Origin: Schoenoplectus triqueter
Taxonomy: Eukaryota > Streptophyta > Magnoliopsida > Poales > Cyperaceae
Length of the DNA stretch: 34,235 nt
Reading direction: 5' to 3'
Assembly (NCBI GenBank): GCA_964058805.1
Contig: CAXKVV010002000.1
Span: 1-34,235 of the forward strand
Part shown: piece by piece, positions 10,219-20,559 of the stretch
Layout of the letters: the number at the start of each line of letters is the position of its first letter
Numbering within the stretch: position 1 is the first letter of the stretch
Translations under genes and position numbers: made by a program
Notes under the pieces: generated by a model
Told to the model about the DNA's origin: nothing
Seen by the model: the letters and a program-made list of their open reading frames with translations, nothing else
Database searches by the model: none

Positions 10219-10810
10219 ATTTTCAAGTGACCCCCACCCTTTTGTATATATTAGTCAGATACTGGTAATATGCCTGACATTAGACTACACCGCGAAGCCT
10301 ACTTGAAAATATCTTTAATTATTATGGGTATGATAAATATAATCCGAGTAGCTAAATATATCAATTTAAAGCCCTCAGTTTCTCTTGAAGAGAACAACGG
10401 AGCTAAACTTTTTGAGTCTCTCAACATGTATATATGTAAATGTTTTTTTTTTAAGGTTTGATTAGCGAGTTGCCAGCCAACAATTTATAAAAAAAAAAAA
10501 TTGTTCAATACAGGTTTGCTACAGTAGGTGGCAAAACTCAGCAGTCTGTACAATTGATAGTTCATCTCAGGAGACGTACGTGTTTAATTCGGATTACACA
10601 AACTAACAGAAAATCGATCCATTGCTGCATTTCTATGTTATTAAACTCCACAAAAATGAAGTACACGAGGTTTAAACTCTTCCTTGAACTCTAAAATTAT
10701 CACAATAAAATAAAGATGGAGGTTTCCTACTAATCCGGAAATGGAAAATTCCTATTGTTCCTAAAAGATTAGAGGATGCAAACTACTTATTCAATTATTA
10801 TATATATACA
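10219..10810. other. Unassigned intergenic DNA
   Basis: A 63-codon frame at 10270-10461 has no recognisable similarity. Otherwise this is AT-rich single-copy-looking sequence ending in a TATATATA tract where the next fold-back element begins. No regulatory or RNA feature could be supported. Confidence 0.45.
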
Positions 10811-11205
10811 GAGAGAGTTGGGTTATGCTATACATAACACAAATCTCTTTCATGTTATGGATCATTTTTCATTTTTAAAATCTAAATAGTCAATTTAAAC
10901 TATTTAAAATAATTTACATATGAAAATAGTTGGGAGATCAAATTTTATTTTTTTACTATTTTTTAGATAGTTTAAAAATCACTTGATTTAATTATTATGA
11001 ATCATTCAAAAAAATAATTTTCTAACTATTTCAAAATAGTAAACAATTTTTTTAAAAATATAAAAAACATTTTCCATCTAGATTTTCTTATAAAAATTAT
11101 TTTGAACAGTTCAGATCGATCATTTAGACTTTAAGAATAAAAAAATGATTTATTAACATAGAGATGATCCATATTATTCATAACATCATAATCCAACTCT
11201 CTCTC
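10811..11205. mobile_element. Fold-back MITE a, GAGAGAGTTGG ends
   Basis: Terminal inverted repeats GAGAGAGTTGGGTTATG and (complement of right end) GAGAGAGTTGGATTATG enclose about 395 bp that is largely self-complementary around AAAATCACTTGATTTAATTATTA. Internal blocks such as CAAATTTTATTTTTTTACTA and TAGATAGTTT recur in the elements at 11862 and 13640, so they form one family cluster. It is inserted beside a TATATA tract. Confidence 0.7.
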
Positions 11206-11210
11206 TCTTT

Positions 11211-11861
11211 ATCTTGACAATGACTGTCAAATATAATTTTTATTAAATAAAATTGAACTTACATCCATCACAATACATCAACACCATCAACGAGCTAATT
11301 AGCTCATAACAAACATCTAAACAACACAAACCACATCTAAGAACATAGAGACAAATAAATTACATCACCATCTCATAATAAAAATAACATTGTTTAAAAC
11401 TTTAGATGCACAACATACATCTAACACATACAACAACTATTATTGAGGCGAGGAAGACCAATACCGTCCCATTATGAATCTTGGCAATGGTTGTCAAGTT
11501 CTTATACCTCTCTGTTAGGAGCAAGTTGGGCACACACAACATGGTGATTGATCTCTACAGCACATCACAATAAATAAAGAAAGGAGTAAAGTCTTTGGAC
11601 TCTCTGTCCAGTGCTAAGGATGAAGTTGACAACAGGTGGAGTCAGAGCATGGGGTAGTCGGGGTGGAGGGGTACTGGAGTGATTGTGAGAAACAGAGATA
11701 GGTCAGGATGGAGAGGTGAAAGTAGATGGAGATCCGGACAAAAGAAGGAGATGGAGGTGGCAGAAGAGGCCAGCACCGCGACCTCCCTACCTGGTGGCGA
11801 TGTTAGGGTTTGGTGTCGTCTTTCTTCTCTTTTGCCTAAGAGCTGCATTTGTTTTTTTCCA
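11211..11861. other. Unassigned DNA between two related MITEs
   Basis: This holds a moderately GC-rich patch (11640-11850) with overlapping 65-78 codon frames on both strands, of the low-complexity kind often produced by purine-rich DNA. No domain is visible. An unrecognised transposon fragment is as likely as a decayed exon. Confidence 0.45.
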
Positions 11862-12237
11862 TGGTGTTATCCATAACATAAATCACTCTCGTGTTATGAA
11901 TTATTTTTTCGTTCTTTATGTACAAATGATTGATCTGAACTACTCAAAATGATTTACATATCAAAAATTAGTTGTGGACCAAATTTTATATTTTTATAAT
12001 ATTTTTACTATTTTTTAAGATAGTTTGAAAATCACTTGATTTAATTATTACGAGCCGTTCAAATGAGGTGATTTTCAAACTATCTTAAAAAATAGTAAAA
12101 AATTTTTAAAATAAATAAAATTTGGTTTTCAACTAATTTTCATATATAAATTATTTTGAGCAGTTCAGATCGACCATTTAGATTTTGAGAAGGAAGAAAT
12201 GATCCGTAGCACGAGAATGATCCATGCTATACATAAA
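11862..12237. mobile_element. Fold-back MITE b, related to element a
   Basis: It shares with element a the order ATAACATAAAT / CTCGTGTTATG, GATCTGAACTACTCAAAATG, CAAATTTTATATTTTT, TTTACTATTTTTTAAGATAG and AAAATCACTTGATTTAATTA, then runs back in inverted complement (GTGATTTTCAAACTATCTTA onwards). The right end, GATCCATGCTATACATA, abuts the hAT-like element at 12238. Confidence 0.65.
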
Positions 12238-12875
12238 TAGGGATGACAATGGGCCGGGGTCGGGTAGGCGGGTAAAACGCCAATCTTGTGGCCTACTCCG
12301 GCCCATCCAGGCCCGTCATGTAGTGTATTTTTTTTTAAAATCGGCTGAGAAACATAATTTTTTGATCATCTAGGTTTTGAAGTTAAGAAAACTTAAAATG
12401 CCAAAATTATAGATTTTATTATTATAAATTTATAAAATTTTACCTCATCTTAAAAATGGTATCTAGAATCTAAAATATTTCAGTAGCTAACTTTCATGAT
12501 TATGAATTTTTACGATTGATATGTTCTGTTTTGGAAAGAGCTCAAAATATAAAAATGGTAGATATAATTATCATGGTTTTAGAGAATTTAATTTTTTATT
12601 AATTAGATTTTCAAATTAAAAAAATACTAAAATATCTGTTGAATTACATTGTTCACATTTAGACGTTTAAAAATATTAGTGCTTATATTCATATAATAAT
12701 ATCAAAACTAAATGTTTAACATATTTTAAGTGATATTATTGTTATGTTAAGATTTTACATTTTTAGAATATATTGATATATTAATATGTATAAATATATA
12801 TAATATAAGTATAAGTATAATTAAATTATAATATACTACTTCGGGTCAGGTGGGTGGGTTAAATTTTCATCCCTA
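12238..12875. mobile_element. hAT-like non-autonomous element with TAGGGATGACAAT ends
   Basis: The left end TAGGGATGACAATGGGCCGG and the complement of the right end TAGGGATGAAAATTTAACCC form short terminal inverted repeats. The subterminal GGGTCGGGTAGGCGGGT and GGGTCAGGTGGGTGGGT are typical of an abundant plant hAT-like MITE type with GGGCCGGG-rich ends and an AT-rich body. The flanking 8 bp do not match convincingly, so the superfamily rests on end sequence only. It appears inserted at the edge of fold-back element b. Confidence 0.6.
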
Positions 12876-12911
12876 TGCATAGCACAATAACCAAATATAT
12901 AAATATATACC

Positions 12912-12946
<35 letters not shown>

Positions 12947-12947
<1 letters not shown>

Positions 12948-13340
12948 GAGTAATGCTATGGTGCTTCGCGAAGCAAAAAATCTTTTGTGCTTCGCGTCTG
13001 TATCTCAAATTTAAAAGTTCAAATGGCCAATCCAAACCGTTGAACATCATCTTCATATTGAAATATCCTTGGAGATCAAATTTTATATTTTTTTGAATTT
13101 TTTTGATATTTTTTAGATGGGTACAAAGTTTGTTAATCTAAAGATTTCTGCACCATCCAAAACAAGCGACTTTGTACCCATCTAAAAAATATCAAAAAAA
13201 TATAAAATTTGATCTCCAAGGATATTTCAATATGAAGATGATGCTCAACGGTTTGGATCGGCCGTTTGAACTTTTAAATTCGAGATACGGACGCGAAGCA
13301 CAAATTTTTTTTACTTCGCGAAGCACCATAGCATTACTCT
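12947..13340. mobile_element. Near-perfect hairpin element c in a TA microsatellite
   Basis: Two arms of about 170-180 bp are almost exact reverse complements. Both outer ends read AGAGTAATGCTATGGTGCTT when oriented outward-in, and the arms meet at GATGGGTACAAAGT / ACTTTGTACCCATC around a loop of about 40 nt (13130-13165). The left arm has an extra GAATTTTTTT and a handful of substitutions. It is flanked on both sides by (TA)n, consistent with insertion into TA. High arm identity implies recent origin. A transcript would form a long hairpin, a plausible small-RNA precursor. Confidence 0.85.
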
Positions 13341-13364
13341 ATATATATATATATAATATAGAGA

Positions 13365-13870
13365 GTTTGTCTATCATGCTTCTTGTAGCGCTACTGGTCC
13401 AAATTTTAATTTAACTAACTCAATAAAATGTTTATATTATAATATTATATAATAATATTTTTTATCATGTTTGAAATTATTTTACTATGCTTAATGATTT
13501 TTAGAAAATGACCCTTTTGACATATAATGTTTTATATATTTCTTTTATTTTAGGGATATTTTTTAAAAATCATTAAGCATCATAAAATAATTATAAACAT
13601 GATAAAAATTAGTATTCTACGATATTATGATATAAACAGTCGATCTAAATCGTTCAAGATGACAAATATATTAAAATGTACATACAAATTAAATTGGATA
13701 TTTTTTGATTTTTTTACTATTTATTATTATGGGTATAAAATTAAATGGTCTGAAAAAGTAAAATTTGTACCCGTCTTAATAAATAGTGAAAAATTCAAAA
13801 AGTATCTAATTTGATCTGAAACTAGTTTCACAAAAATGTATAACTTGATCCTCATCTCTCTCTATAAATA
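13365..13870. mobile_element. Fold-back sequence d with two inverted-repeat cores
   Basis: Core 1: TTTATCATGTTTGAAATTA...GCTTAATGATTTTTAGAAAA (13463-13508) pairs with TTAAAAATCATTAAGCATC...ATAAACATGATAAAAA (13563-13609). Core 2: TTTTTACTATTTATTATTAT (13710) pairs with CTTAATAAATAGTGAAAAA (13775-13797), flanked by complementary AAATTGGATATTTTTTGA and AAAGTATCTAATTTGATC. Core 2 resembles the interior of elements a-c. Probably one MITE inserted in another; outer borders are not resolved. Confidence 0.5.
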
Positions 13871-13874
13871 TATA

Positions 13875-14286
13875 GGGAGATTTTACAGTGCTTCACGAAA
13901 CAAAAAGATATTTCGATTCGGCCTAAAAAATCACACAAAAATAAAGTTTAAATTGCTAATGTAATTCATCAAATATAAACTACATATTTAAATCTTATAG
14001 AATATCAAATTTATTTATATTTGAAACGTTCTAACTATTTTTTTTGGATTTTTGAAAAATATCTAAAAATAATAATAAAATAATGATATGTGCACCTACA
14101 AAATTATGATCTTTTAAAAATCTAAAAAATAGTTATAAACCTCAAAAAATAAAAAAAATTAATATTCAACATTTTTCAATATCTAGATAATTATGGATTA
14201 ATTAGATTGATATTTTGAGTTTTCGGTATATGAGATTTAAAACTGGAGCAAAATATATATATATATATAGTACCGTTAGGTCTCCC

Positions 14287-14340
<54 letters not shown>

Positions 14341-14371
14341 GAGTTTTTGCGAAGCACCGTAACGTCTTTCT
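13875..14371. mobile_element. Fold-back MITE e, nested
   Basis: The left end GAGATTTTACAGTGCTTCAC and the complement of the right end AAGACGTTACGGTGCTTCGC are related terminal inverted repeats, and both resemble the GGTGCTTCGCGAAG end of element c. An inner pair, CTAACTATTTTTTTTGGATT and AAAAATCTAAAAAATAGTTA, supports a fold-back body. The right half is broken up by TA and TG microsatellites (14287-14337) around GTACCGTTAGGTCTCCC, perhaps the remnant of a further insertion. Confidence 0.5.
14287..14337. repeat. (TA)n(TG)n compound microsatellite
   Basis: About 10 TA units followed by about 16 TG units without interruption. It lies inside fold-back element e. Confidence 0.95.
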
Positions 14372-14387
14372 ATATATATATCTATAT

Positions 14388-14561
14388 AGTAAAGATACCG
14401 TGAGCTTAAGCTCACGGAGGTCTTCCGTGAGTTTAACTCAAAAGATATATCAAATCATCTCAAAATTGTAATTTATCATACTCATTAAATTCTTTATATG
14501 AAAATATTATGGGATGAAAAAATTTGGAGTGTTTTTGAGTTAAGCTCACGATATCTTTACT
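14388..14561. mobile_element. Short TIR MITE f with AGTAAAGATA ends
   Basis: The left end AGTAAAGATACCGTGAGCTT and the complement of the right end AGTAAAGATATCGTGAGCTT match over about 22 bp with one mismatch. The body of about 130 bp has no coding potential. The left subterminal region holds a perfect 20-bp palindrome (14398-14417, half-site CCGTGAGCTT) followed by CCGTGAGTTTAACTCA. The size and the TA-rich left flank suggest a Stowaway-like (Tc1/mariner) MITE; the right flank is a CT microsatellite, so the target duplication is not certain. Confidence 0.7.
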
Positions 14562-14610
14562 CTCTCTCTCTTTCTTTCTCTCTCTCTCTCTATATATATA
14601 TATATAGGGG

Positions 14611-16034
14611 GTTCAGGTTATCGATTTTTTAATAATAATAAAATAAAAATATGAAGTAAAATATCTCACAGCATCTGTTGATTTTTGACGATAATAACAA
14701 GGCCTCCATACGCATTTCTGTCCCAACCCCACCTTTTTCTCGGCCCGCGTGCCTCATCTTCTCCTTTTTTTTCTACATAGTTCATTCCTCAACATCTGCA
14801 CTTCACATAGAATAATAGTTCTATAAAATTATTATAAAAAATATATTTATAGAATTATAAGAGATTTTATCATCATCGTTATTAGAATTACTATTATTAC
14901 TATTATTCTTATTATCATTATTATAATTTCATATAGTTATGTTATTATTTTATTATTGTTCATTTTTTTAGAATGAATATACTAGCATTTTTTATAAAAA
15001 ATATGTATATTAAGTAGAATAAATTTATATATGTTTGAGGATTTTGGTCATCTATTACTATGGAGTTAAAATTATACGAATTGAATTTAACAATTAGAGG
15101 GTTATTTATCACAAAAAGATTATTTGAATTGTAATTTTCTCAATTTTAAACTTACTATTTAAACTTGAAATTCAAATATTTATTCAATAAAAAATATTTT
15201 AATTTTTATCTCCCCATATATACTTTAAAACAAATAAAGTTTATATAGTAAAGTTACGTAAATTACATGTAATTGTGTATAACTTTTTTGTTTATTTTTT
15301 AAATTAAAAAATAATGTGCATACAATCTCATAATAATGATAATAATAACAATATTAATAATAATATTCTAATAATGATGATGATAAAATTTTATATAATT
15401 TTATATAAAGCATTCATAATTCAGTACTACAAAATTCTAAAGTATTGTATATTAATTCTTTTTAGAAAGTTTCAACAAATTAAAAAAGCAATAATAATAA
15501 ATTATGTTTAAGAAAATTCATAAATATTATGAAATATAAAATTTGTGCACTATAAATTATCAAACACAATTTATATTACATAAAATTTAAAAAACTATAA
15601 GTTTATAAGTTCTATAAATATTATTTTTTAATATTTTCACTAATATAACATCTAACATAGTATTAACCTTAGGTATTTTTCTCCCGTAGATAAAAAATTT
15701 GCATTGGTTAAAAAAAATTGCACAAATAGTGCATACTTTAAGGAATGAAAAAACTGCATCAATTAAACATCACATGATGAAATAGTGCATACTCATTAGG
15801 ATGAAAAAACTATATCAATTAAAATAATTATAGAAGTATTATTCCATACGTAGTGCAGATGTTGGGAGTGGACCACATGAAAAAAATAAAGGAAAAGAGA
15901 AGGTATGCGGGCCGAAAAAATGGTGGGGTCGGAACGGAAACACAAATGGAAGCCTTATTATTTTCGTCAAAACTTAACAGATACGTTACTTTATATTTTT
16001 ATTTTGTTATTATTAAAAAATCGGTTCAGGTTAT
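14611..16034. mobile_element. Mutator-like non-autonomous element with long TIRs and 11-bp target duplication
   Basis: The direct repeat GTTCAGGTTAT at 14611-14621 and 16024-16034 flanks a 1402-bp element (14622-16023). The element begins CGATTTTTTAATAATAATAA and its other end is the inverted complement CGATTTTTTAATAATAACAA. Homology between the ends continues about 200 bp inward with small gaps (AAGGCCTCCAT vs AAGGCTTCCAT, ACCCCACC, TCGGCCCGC, CAACATCTGCAC, GAATAATA). Long inverted ends with a 9-11 bp target duplication are characteristic of the Mutator superfamily. The interior (14840-15820) is very AT-rich with ATT/ATA triplet runs and no transposase. The 133-codon frame at 15853-16254 only reads through the right end into flanking DNA and is not considered a gene. 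Confidence 0.85.
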
Positions 16035-16314
16035 ATCTAATCTGAAGTCTGAACTTTGCAATGAGATCAGGCCTGGAATCTATATTATTCTACATCTTGA
16101 TGATATTCTGATGACTATGACCCCGGTCCCCGGCCAGCTGCTTAATCATGACTACTTCCATCTTTACAACATCTGGAGGGACGAGGCAATCAACGATCTT
16201 TCACGAAGCGAGCTAAAAATCCACAAGATTCGTAACGATGATTTCAGAGGCTGAATTTAAATCAAACACAACTCCAGGAATTAATGCAAAAAAGATTACC
16301 TCATAACATTATAA
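16035..16314. other. Unassigned flank of the Mutator-like element
   Basis: A moderately GC-richer patch, open in one plus-strand frame to 16254 (reading ...NHDYFHLYNIWRDE...). No family is recognised. It could be an old exon fragment or part of the CACTA-like element that follows. The left end of that element may lie near ACTCCAGGAATTAATGC (16269), but it does not match the right end. Confidence 0.4.
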
Positions 16315-17523
16315 CAGATTTTGAATTTAATAGCGGTTTTTAAAGTCCTTTAACAACGGTTCTTCAATCATTGAAGAAATGTGTTAGAAAAAAAATATAA
16401 ACAACCGTTGTTAAATCGTATTATTAAATCTTTTTTAGAAGACATTTAACAATGATTCTTAGCTAATAACCGTTATTAAAGGGTCATTTAGCAATGTTTT
16501 TAACTAACAACCGTTGCTAAAGAACCTTTAATAACGGTTATTAGTTAAAAATCATTGTTAAAGGTAATTTTTTGAAAATAAATAGCTATAACGTTCTTTA
16601 AATATGAAGTCAGATTGATATATGGAGTCAACAATGAATAGAATCAAATTAATTAGATAAGAACAAATATTATTATATATTATTCATTCAATAATTAATA
16701 TAAAAAAATATAATTATTCATCCAATAAAAAAAATATTTACTCAATAATATATACATACATCATGCTCATGTAATAATATAAAAAACTATATAATTTCTA
16801 AGAAAAAAATCCAAAAATAAAAAATAAAAAATAAAAGTTAAAACTTCAAATGCGTTTTTGAGGGTCAAAATAATATTTTTTTGGCCTCGAAAATAGCTAT
16901 AATGGTGATAACAGTTAAACCCTGTAGATCTCGTTCTAAGATTTTTGTAGCCACGTAGCACGTCTCAATCGGAGTTTCTTCTCAAAAGTTATGGTTGTTT
17001 GAAATTGAGATGGTGGGATTTCAGTTTTTATTTCTTCTTTCTCTCTTCTTTCTCTCTCTATCTCTCTCACATCTTTTTTTTTATATATAAAAATAGATGA
17101 AAAGAGGTTGGTAATTTGTGGGATTTTAGTTTTTGAATTTTGAGTTTTGGATCGTTGGATTGGGATGAACGAATGCGAGATGAATAATCCGTGGGAGCAA
17201 ATGTCAGACAAAAAAAATAGCATAACCATTTAGCAACGGTTCCTCGAAGAAACCATTGTTAAACACAACATTTCACAATAGTTCTTGGCACAGAACCGTT
17301 GTTCAAGGCAGTGTTTAACAATGCTTCATTCAAGGAACCGTTGCTAAATGGTTCTGCTGCTTTTTGGTATTATGGGAGTCTATTTTAATAACGTTTTTTT
17401 ATTATAAATCGTTGTTAAATAAGTTTTTAATATTATAATGATGTCACTAAGTCATTTTAATAACAGATTTAATATATAAACATTGTTAAATGAGTGTTGT
17501 CTAAGATTATTTTTGTTGTAGTG
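16315..17523 (-). mobile_element. CACTA-like non-autonomous element
   Basis: The right terminus read on the minus strand is CACTACAACAAAAATAATC (17505-17523), the characteristic CACTA-type start. Subterminal regions at 16340-16565 and 17225-17480 carry many short repeats in both orientations of the type TTTAGCAACGGTT and AACCGTTGCTAAA (variants TTTAACAACGG, AATAACGGTTATTA). Such subterminal repeats are typical binding sites of CACTA transposases. A large inverted pair is visible at 17226-17247 and 17333-17352. The middle (16770-17220) resembles a minus-strand promoter or leader (CT-rich tract) with a 97-codon frame and no transposase domain. The left end is degraded or not identified. Confidence 0.65.
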
Positions 17524-18766
17524 TAAATATATTTTGGTTGTTTATTTTTCCTCTCCAATCTTTCTAATCTCGAGAAATCAATTCATCTTTATATAATTAT
17601 ATGTACTGATGTGTCAATGTTGTCTCCTTCAAAAAGAAAAAGATGTACAACGTTTCTATATTTTGTTGATCACAGCGGTAATATTTTTAATGAATTATGA
17701 TGAAATTGTTTCTCCAGCCATTGCCTGTCAACTTATTGAAAAAACTTATTTCTTTCGTTTATTTTATTATTATTTTCCTCTTTTATGTTTTCTATTATTT
17801 GTTTGTTTGTTTGTTTGTTTGTTTATATTTGTTGAATAATTTATTGTTGGGCATGAAGTCCAAATCAATAAAGCTTCTGAGATCTCGTAGAAAGTATGAA
17901 CCCGTTGCCAGCTTCTGAAATCAACCATTGCCTGTCAACTTATTAAAAAGCATGAATTAGATTCCGGAATTCGGAAAGTGGTTTTCTGTAACAACTGGCA
18001 AACTCAAGAAGAGCATTATCCTAACATGATTGACTAATTTGAGGCTCCAATTTCCAAGATGTATCAATGGGTCAGGACAGATTTCAACTGAAATGTGTCA
18101 ATTATTTATTTTGGTTGAAGACTGGATAACTATATATTCAATTAGTTGAAATTAAGATAAGCGCATGTTATTATTTTAAACTAGCCTTAGACAAAATTTA
18201 ACAACTGTATGTTCAAGATCAAGACGATTAGTTGAGAAATTCCAGAATAAGCTGGCAAATATGATATCATTTTTACAGGTGTTCAGCAAATAATTGGTCA
18301 AATCAGCAAGGGATGTACGAGAAAGCGACAGTTACAGAACCAAAAATATATCTCAGCGGTGTTATTTAATATGATTAAATTATTTTTTATTGGTCTAAAA
18401 TATGAGTGATAATATGAACGAAATATTTTTTGGATTTAAATTGATAGAAAGATAATAAAAATAAATATAAATTATTATCATTAAATGTAAAATTAAAAAT
18501 TATTTGAAAAGTCAGTTACACCCATAATTTTATATATGCCTCCGCCACGGGAAAGCGACCATCTGAAGAACATTATGGTTCATCTTTAACATTTTTTTCC
18601 ATTTAAGTACTTTTGAAGAAAGAAATTTGTCAGTGTTGAATTGTTGATGTATCATGTATGAGTCAGGACATGGATTGGAGAAACATTATCATTCATGTTT
18701 TTCCTCTGAGAATCAGTCTTTTCTATTGACAAATTAAAGATAATATTATTCTCCATGTATGGGTGG
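17524..18766. other. Unassigned intergenic DNA with small repeats
   Basis: No gene is recognised. It contains a (TTTG)n run at about 17798-17824 and a 20-bp exact direct repeat (CCATTGCCTGTCAACTTATT) at 17718-17737 and 17925-17944. The 76- and 73-codon frames around 17609-17918 are biased by the TTTG repeat and are not supported. Confidence 0.5.
17718..17944. repeat. 20-bp direct repeats flanking about 187 bp
   Basis: CCATTGCCTGTCAACTTATT occurs at 17718-17737 and 17925-17944 with no mismatch. The enclosed segment starts with a T-rich and TTTG-rich region. That would fit a minus-strand retroposon (poly-A end at left) with a long target duplication, or simply a local duplication. Confidence 0.7.
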
Positions 18767-18797
18767 GGTATTTATATACGAAAATAACGGAATTAAG
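18767..18797 (+). repeat. 31-bp direct repeat, copy 2 (partner 2-32)
   Basis: Identical to positions 2-32 and followed by a similar GGGAGAGAAAGAGAGACTT. Sequences diverge downstream: here a 62-codon frame (18763-18951) passes through it, with no recognised product. Sequence upstream of copy 1 is outside the window. Confidence 0.8.
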
Positions 18798-19437
18798 AAA
18801 CGGGAGAGAAAGAGAGACTTACAGCTCGAATCCACCCCACGGATTGAGTTCTCCAGCTCAAATGTTTCCAAATGAAACGAGAGTTCGTGACGCATGGACA
18901 AACGGACAAGGGTTAAATGCCTCAGTGAGATGTAAAGAGACTAAAAGCTAAACACCGAATGAAAAAGTCGCATATGATGCCTACGGGCTATGGCTAATTG
19001 TAAATGCCTAATTAATCAAAACCGATATCATCGTTGACGGGACATGAGAGCACAACCTTTTCTAGGAGGGATGAATTAGTTAACTTTTCGGCCAGGGGTT
19101 ATGGCTGGGAATATGTAATAGGTCCCTGGTCAAACGAACCTTGAGTAAATATGAGCCGTTGGTTTTGTGCACGTCTCCATGCATGTAGAGTTGTACACCA
19201 ATAGCTCGGATATTCCACTGAAGATTTGGTTGGATTTCCTCTCGCTCTGTTAATTGATCTTGTGATTTTTTGTTCGATTTGGTGGGGTTCGTTTATTAAT
19301 ATCTAAAGCAGAATTAGTCCTTGATATTATTGGCAGTCATTTAGGTTTTAACCGAAACAAATTATTTTAGTTAAAATGGCCGTTGAGATTTCAGTTAATT
19401 TGTTAGATGCTGTTAAATTTAAAAAAAAGTGAGATCA
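18798..19437. other. Unassigned DNA downstream of the 31-bp repeat
   Basis: Mixed-composition sequence, less AT-rich than its surroundings, which could represent old genic flanking DNA. No domain, splice structure or RNA gene was recognised. Confidence 0.4.
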
Positions 19438-19737
19438 TAACTACTTATTTTGACAACTAATTGTAGATAAATTCATTAATATAGAAAATATTTTAAACAT
19501 ATATTTTAAAACTTGTGGATTGTTCATGTTTCATAATTTCATCAAATTTGAGTGTAACTTGATATTTCATCAATGATCATTAAAATTATGTGATAGTAAT
19601 AATGATTTAAATATAATGATTTTTGATGAAATATCAAATGACATTAAAATTATATAAAATTTAAAACGTCATCAAGTTTTAAAATATATTTAAAAGATTA
19701 TTTTTTTGTGTTTTTTTAAGGTTGTCAAGATATCCCC
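19438..19737. mobile_element. Palindromic MITE, TTGACAACC family, copy 3
   Basis: The left end reads TTATTTTGACAACTA and the complement of the right end reads GGGGATATCTTGACAACCTT. The core GAGTGTAACTTGATATTTCATCAATGATCAT is mirrored by GATTTTTGATGAAATATCAAATGACAT. The right end is intact and matches the left end of the copy at 8397, so the three copies together define the family ends. Confidence 0.65.
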
Positions 19738-20121
19738 ACCCAATTAAAAAATTACGGTACACTGATTTTTTATAAAAAAAAAACTAAAATTTAGATAAAC
19801 TGAATCAGATAAACTAAAAAAAATGTCTACATGATTTAATTTGAGTAATGCACATACTATCACATATTCACGAATCACGACGTAGTTTTCGGTTTACTCG
19901 ATTCTATTTATAAATCCCTTCGGTGACTTCAGTCCAGTTCTTCGAACCAAATTAAATGAAAAGCATATTAATGTTTTTCTGGGGTTATTTTTATATTAAA
20001 AAATAAAAAATAAAAAATTACAAAAAGATAAAAAAATTATAAAAAAAGAAGAACCATATCTTTAGTCTACGGTCCAGACATAGACAGCATAGTTTTTGTT
20101 TCAAATCTCTCCAACACTTCT
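19738..20121. other. Unassigned intergenic DNA
   Basis: AT-rich with A-runs and no supported gene. The minus-strand 90-codon frame at 20018-20290 arises from the tandem duplication that follows and carries a repeated peptide from it. Confidence 0.45.
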
Positions 20122-20255
20122 CTCCCAAACTTAGACCGCAGACCAAATCTGCGGCCCCAATCGGATATTTTGGACGCTCAACACTTCTTTTGTAAACTCT
20201 CCCAAACTTAGACCGCAGACCAAATCTGCGACCCCAATCGGATATTTTGGTCAGC
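20122..20255. repeat. 77-bp period tandem duplication
   Basis: Two copies of CAACACTTC...CTCCCAAACTTAGACCGCAG...CAATCGGATATTTTGG are offset by 77 bp, with the CCCAAACTT motif at 20124 and 20201. They differ at one GCGGCC/GCGACC position and in the spacer. Each unit contains the short inverted pair CCGCAGACCAAATCTGCGG. Confidence 0.85.
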
Positions 20256-20559
20256 GTCGTCCTTCCATTCTTCATTCCCTGTCCTTCCATTCTGAGGTTG
20301 TCTTCTATAATCAGTCCAACGGGTTACATTCTCCTTGGTCTGTATATACACTGCACACCTTTGCTAGTCGGTTATCCATCGACCCTATCATTTGGCGGGT
20401 TCGACCGTGCCAGAGTGTTTTTCTTTTGATCAATATTATATTTTTACTATTCTCAATATGATTAAGATTTTTAATTCAAATTTGAGCGATTAGGATATCA
20501 TGTCTTTCAGTATTTAGTGTGGGCGGCCATATCCGAGTCTGAATCCTACTCTATTTTGT

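Noticed and set aside
12238..12875. 8-bp target duplication for the hAT-like element
   Set aside because: The flanks TACATAAA and TGCATAGC do not match well enough.
15853..16254. 133-codon frame as a host gene
   Set aside because: It starts inside the right TIR of the Mutator-like element and crosses the target duplication into flanking DNA.
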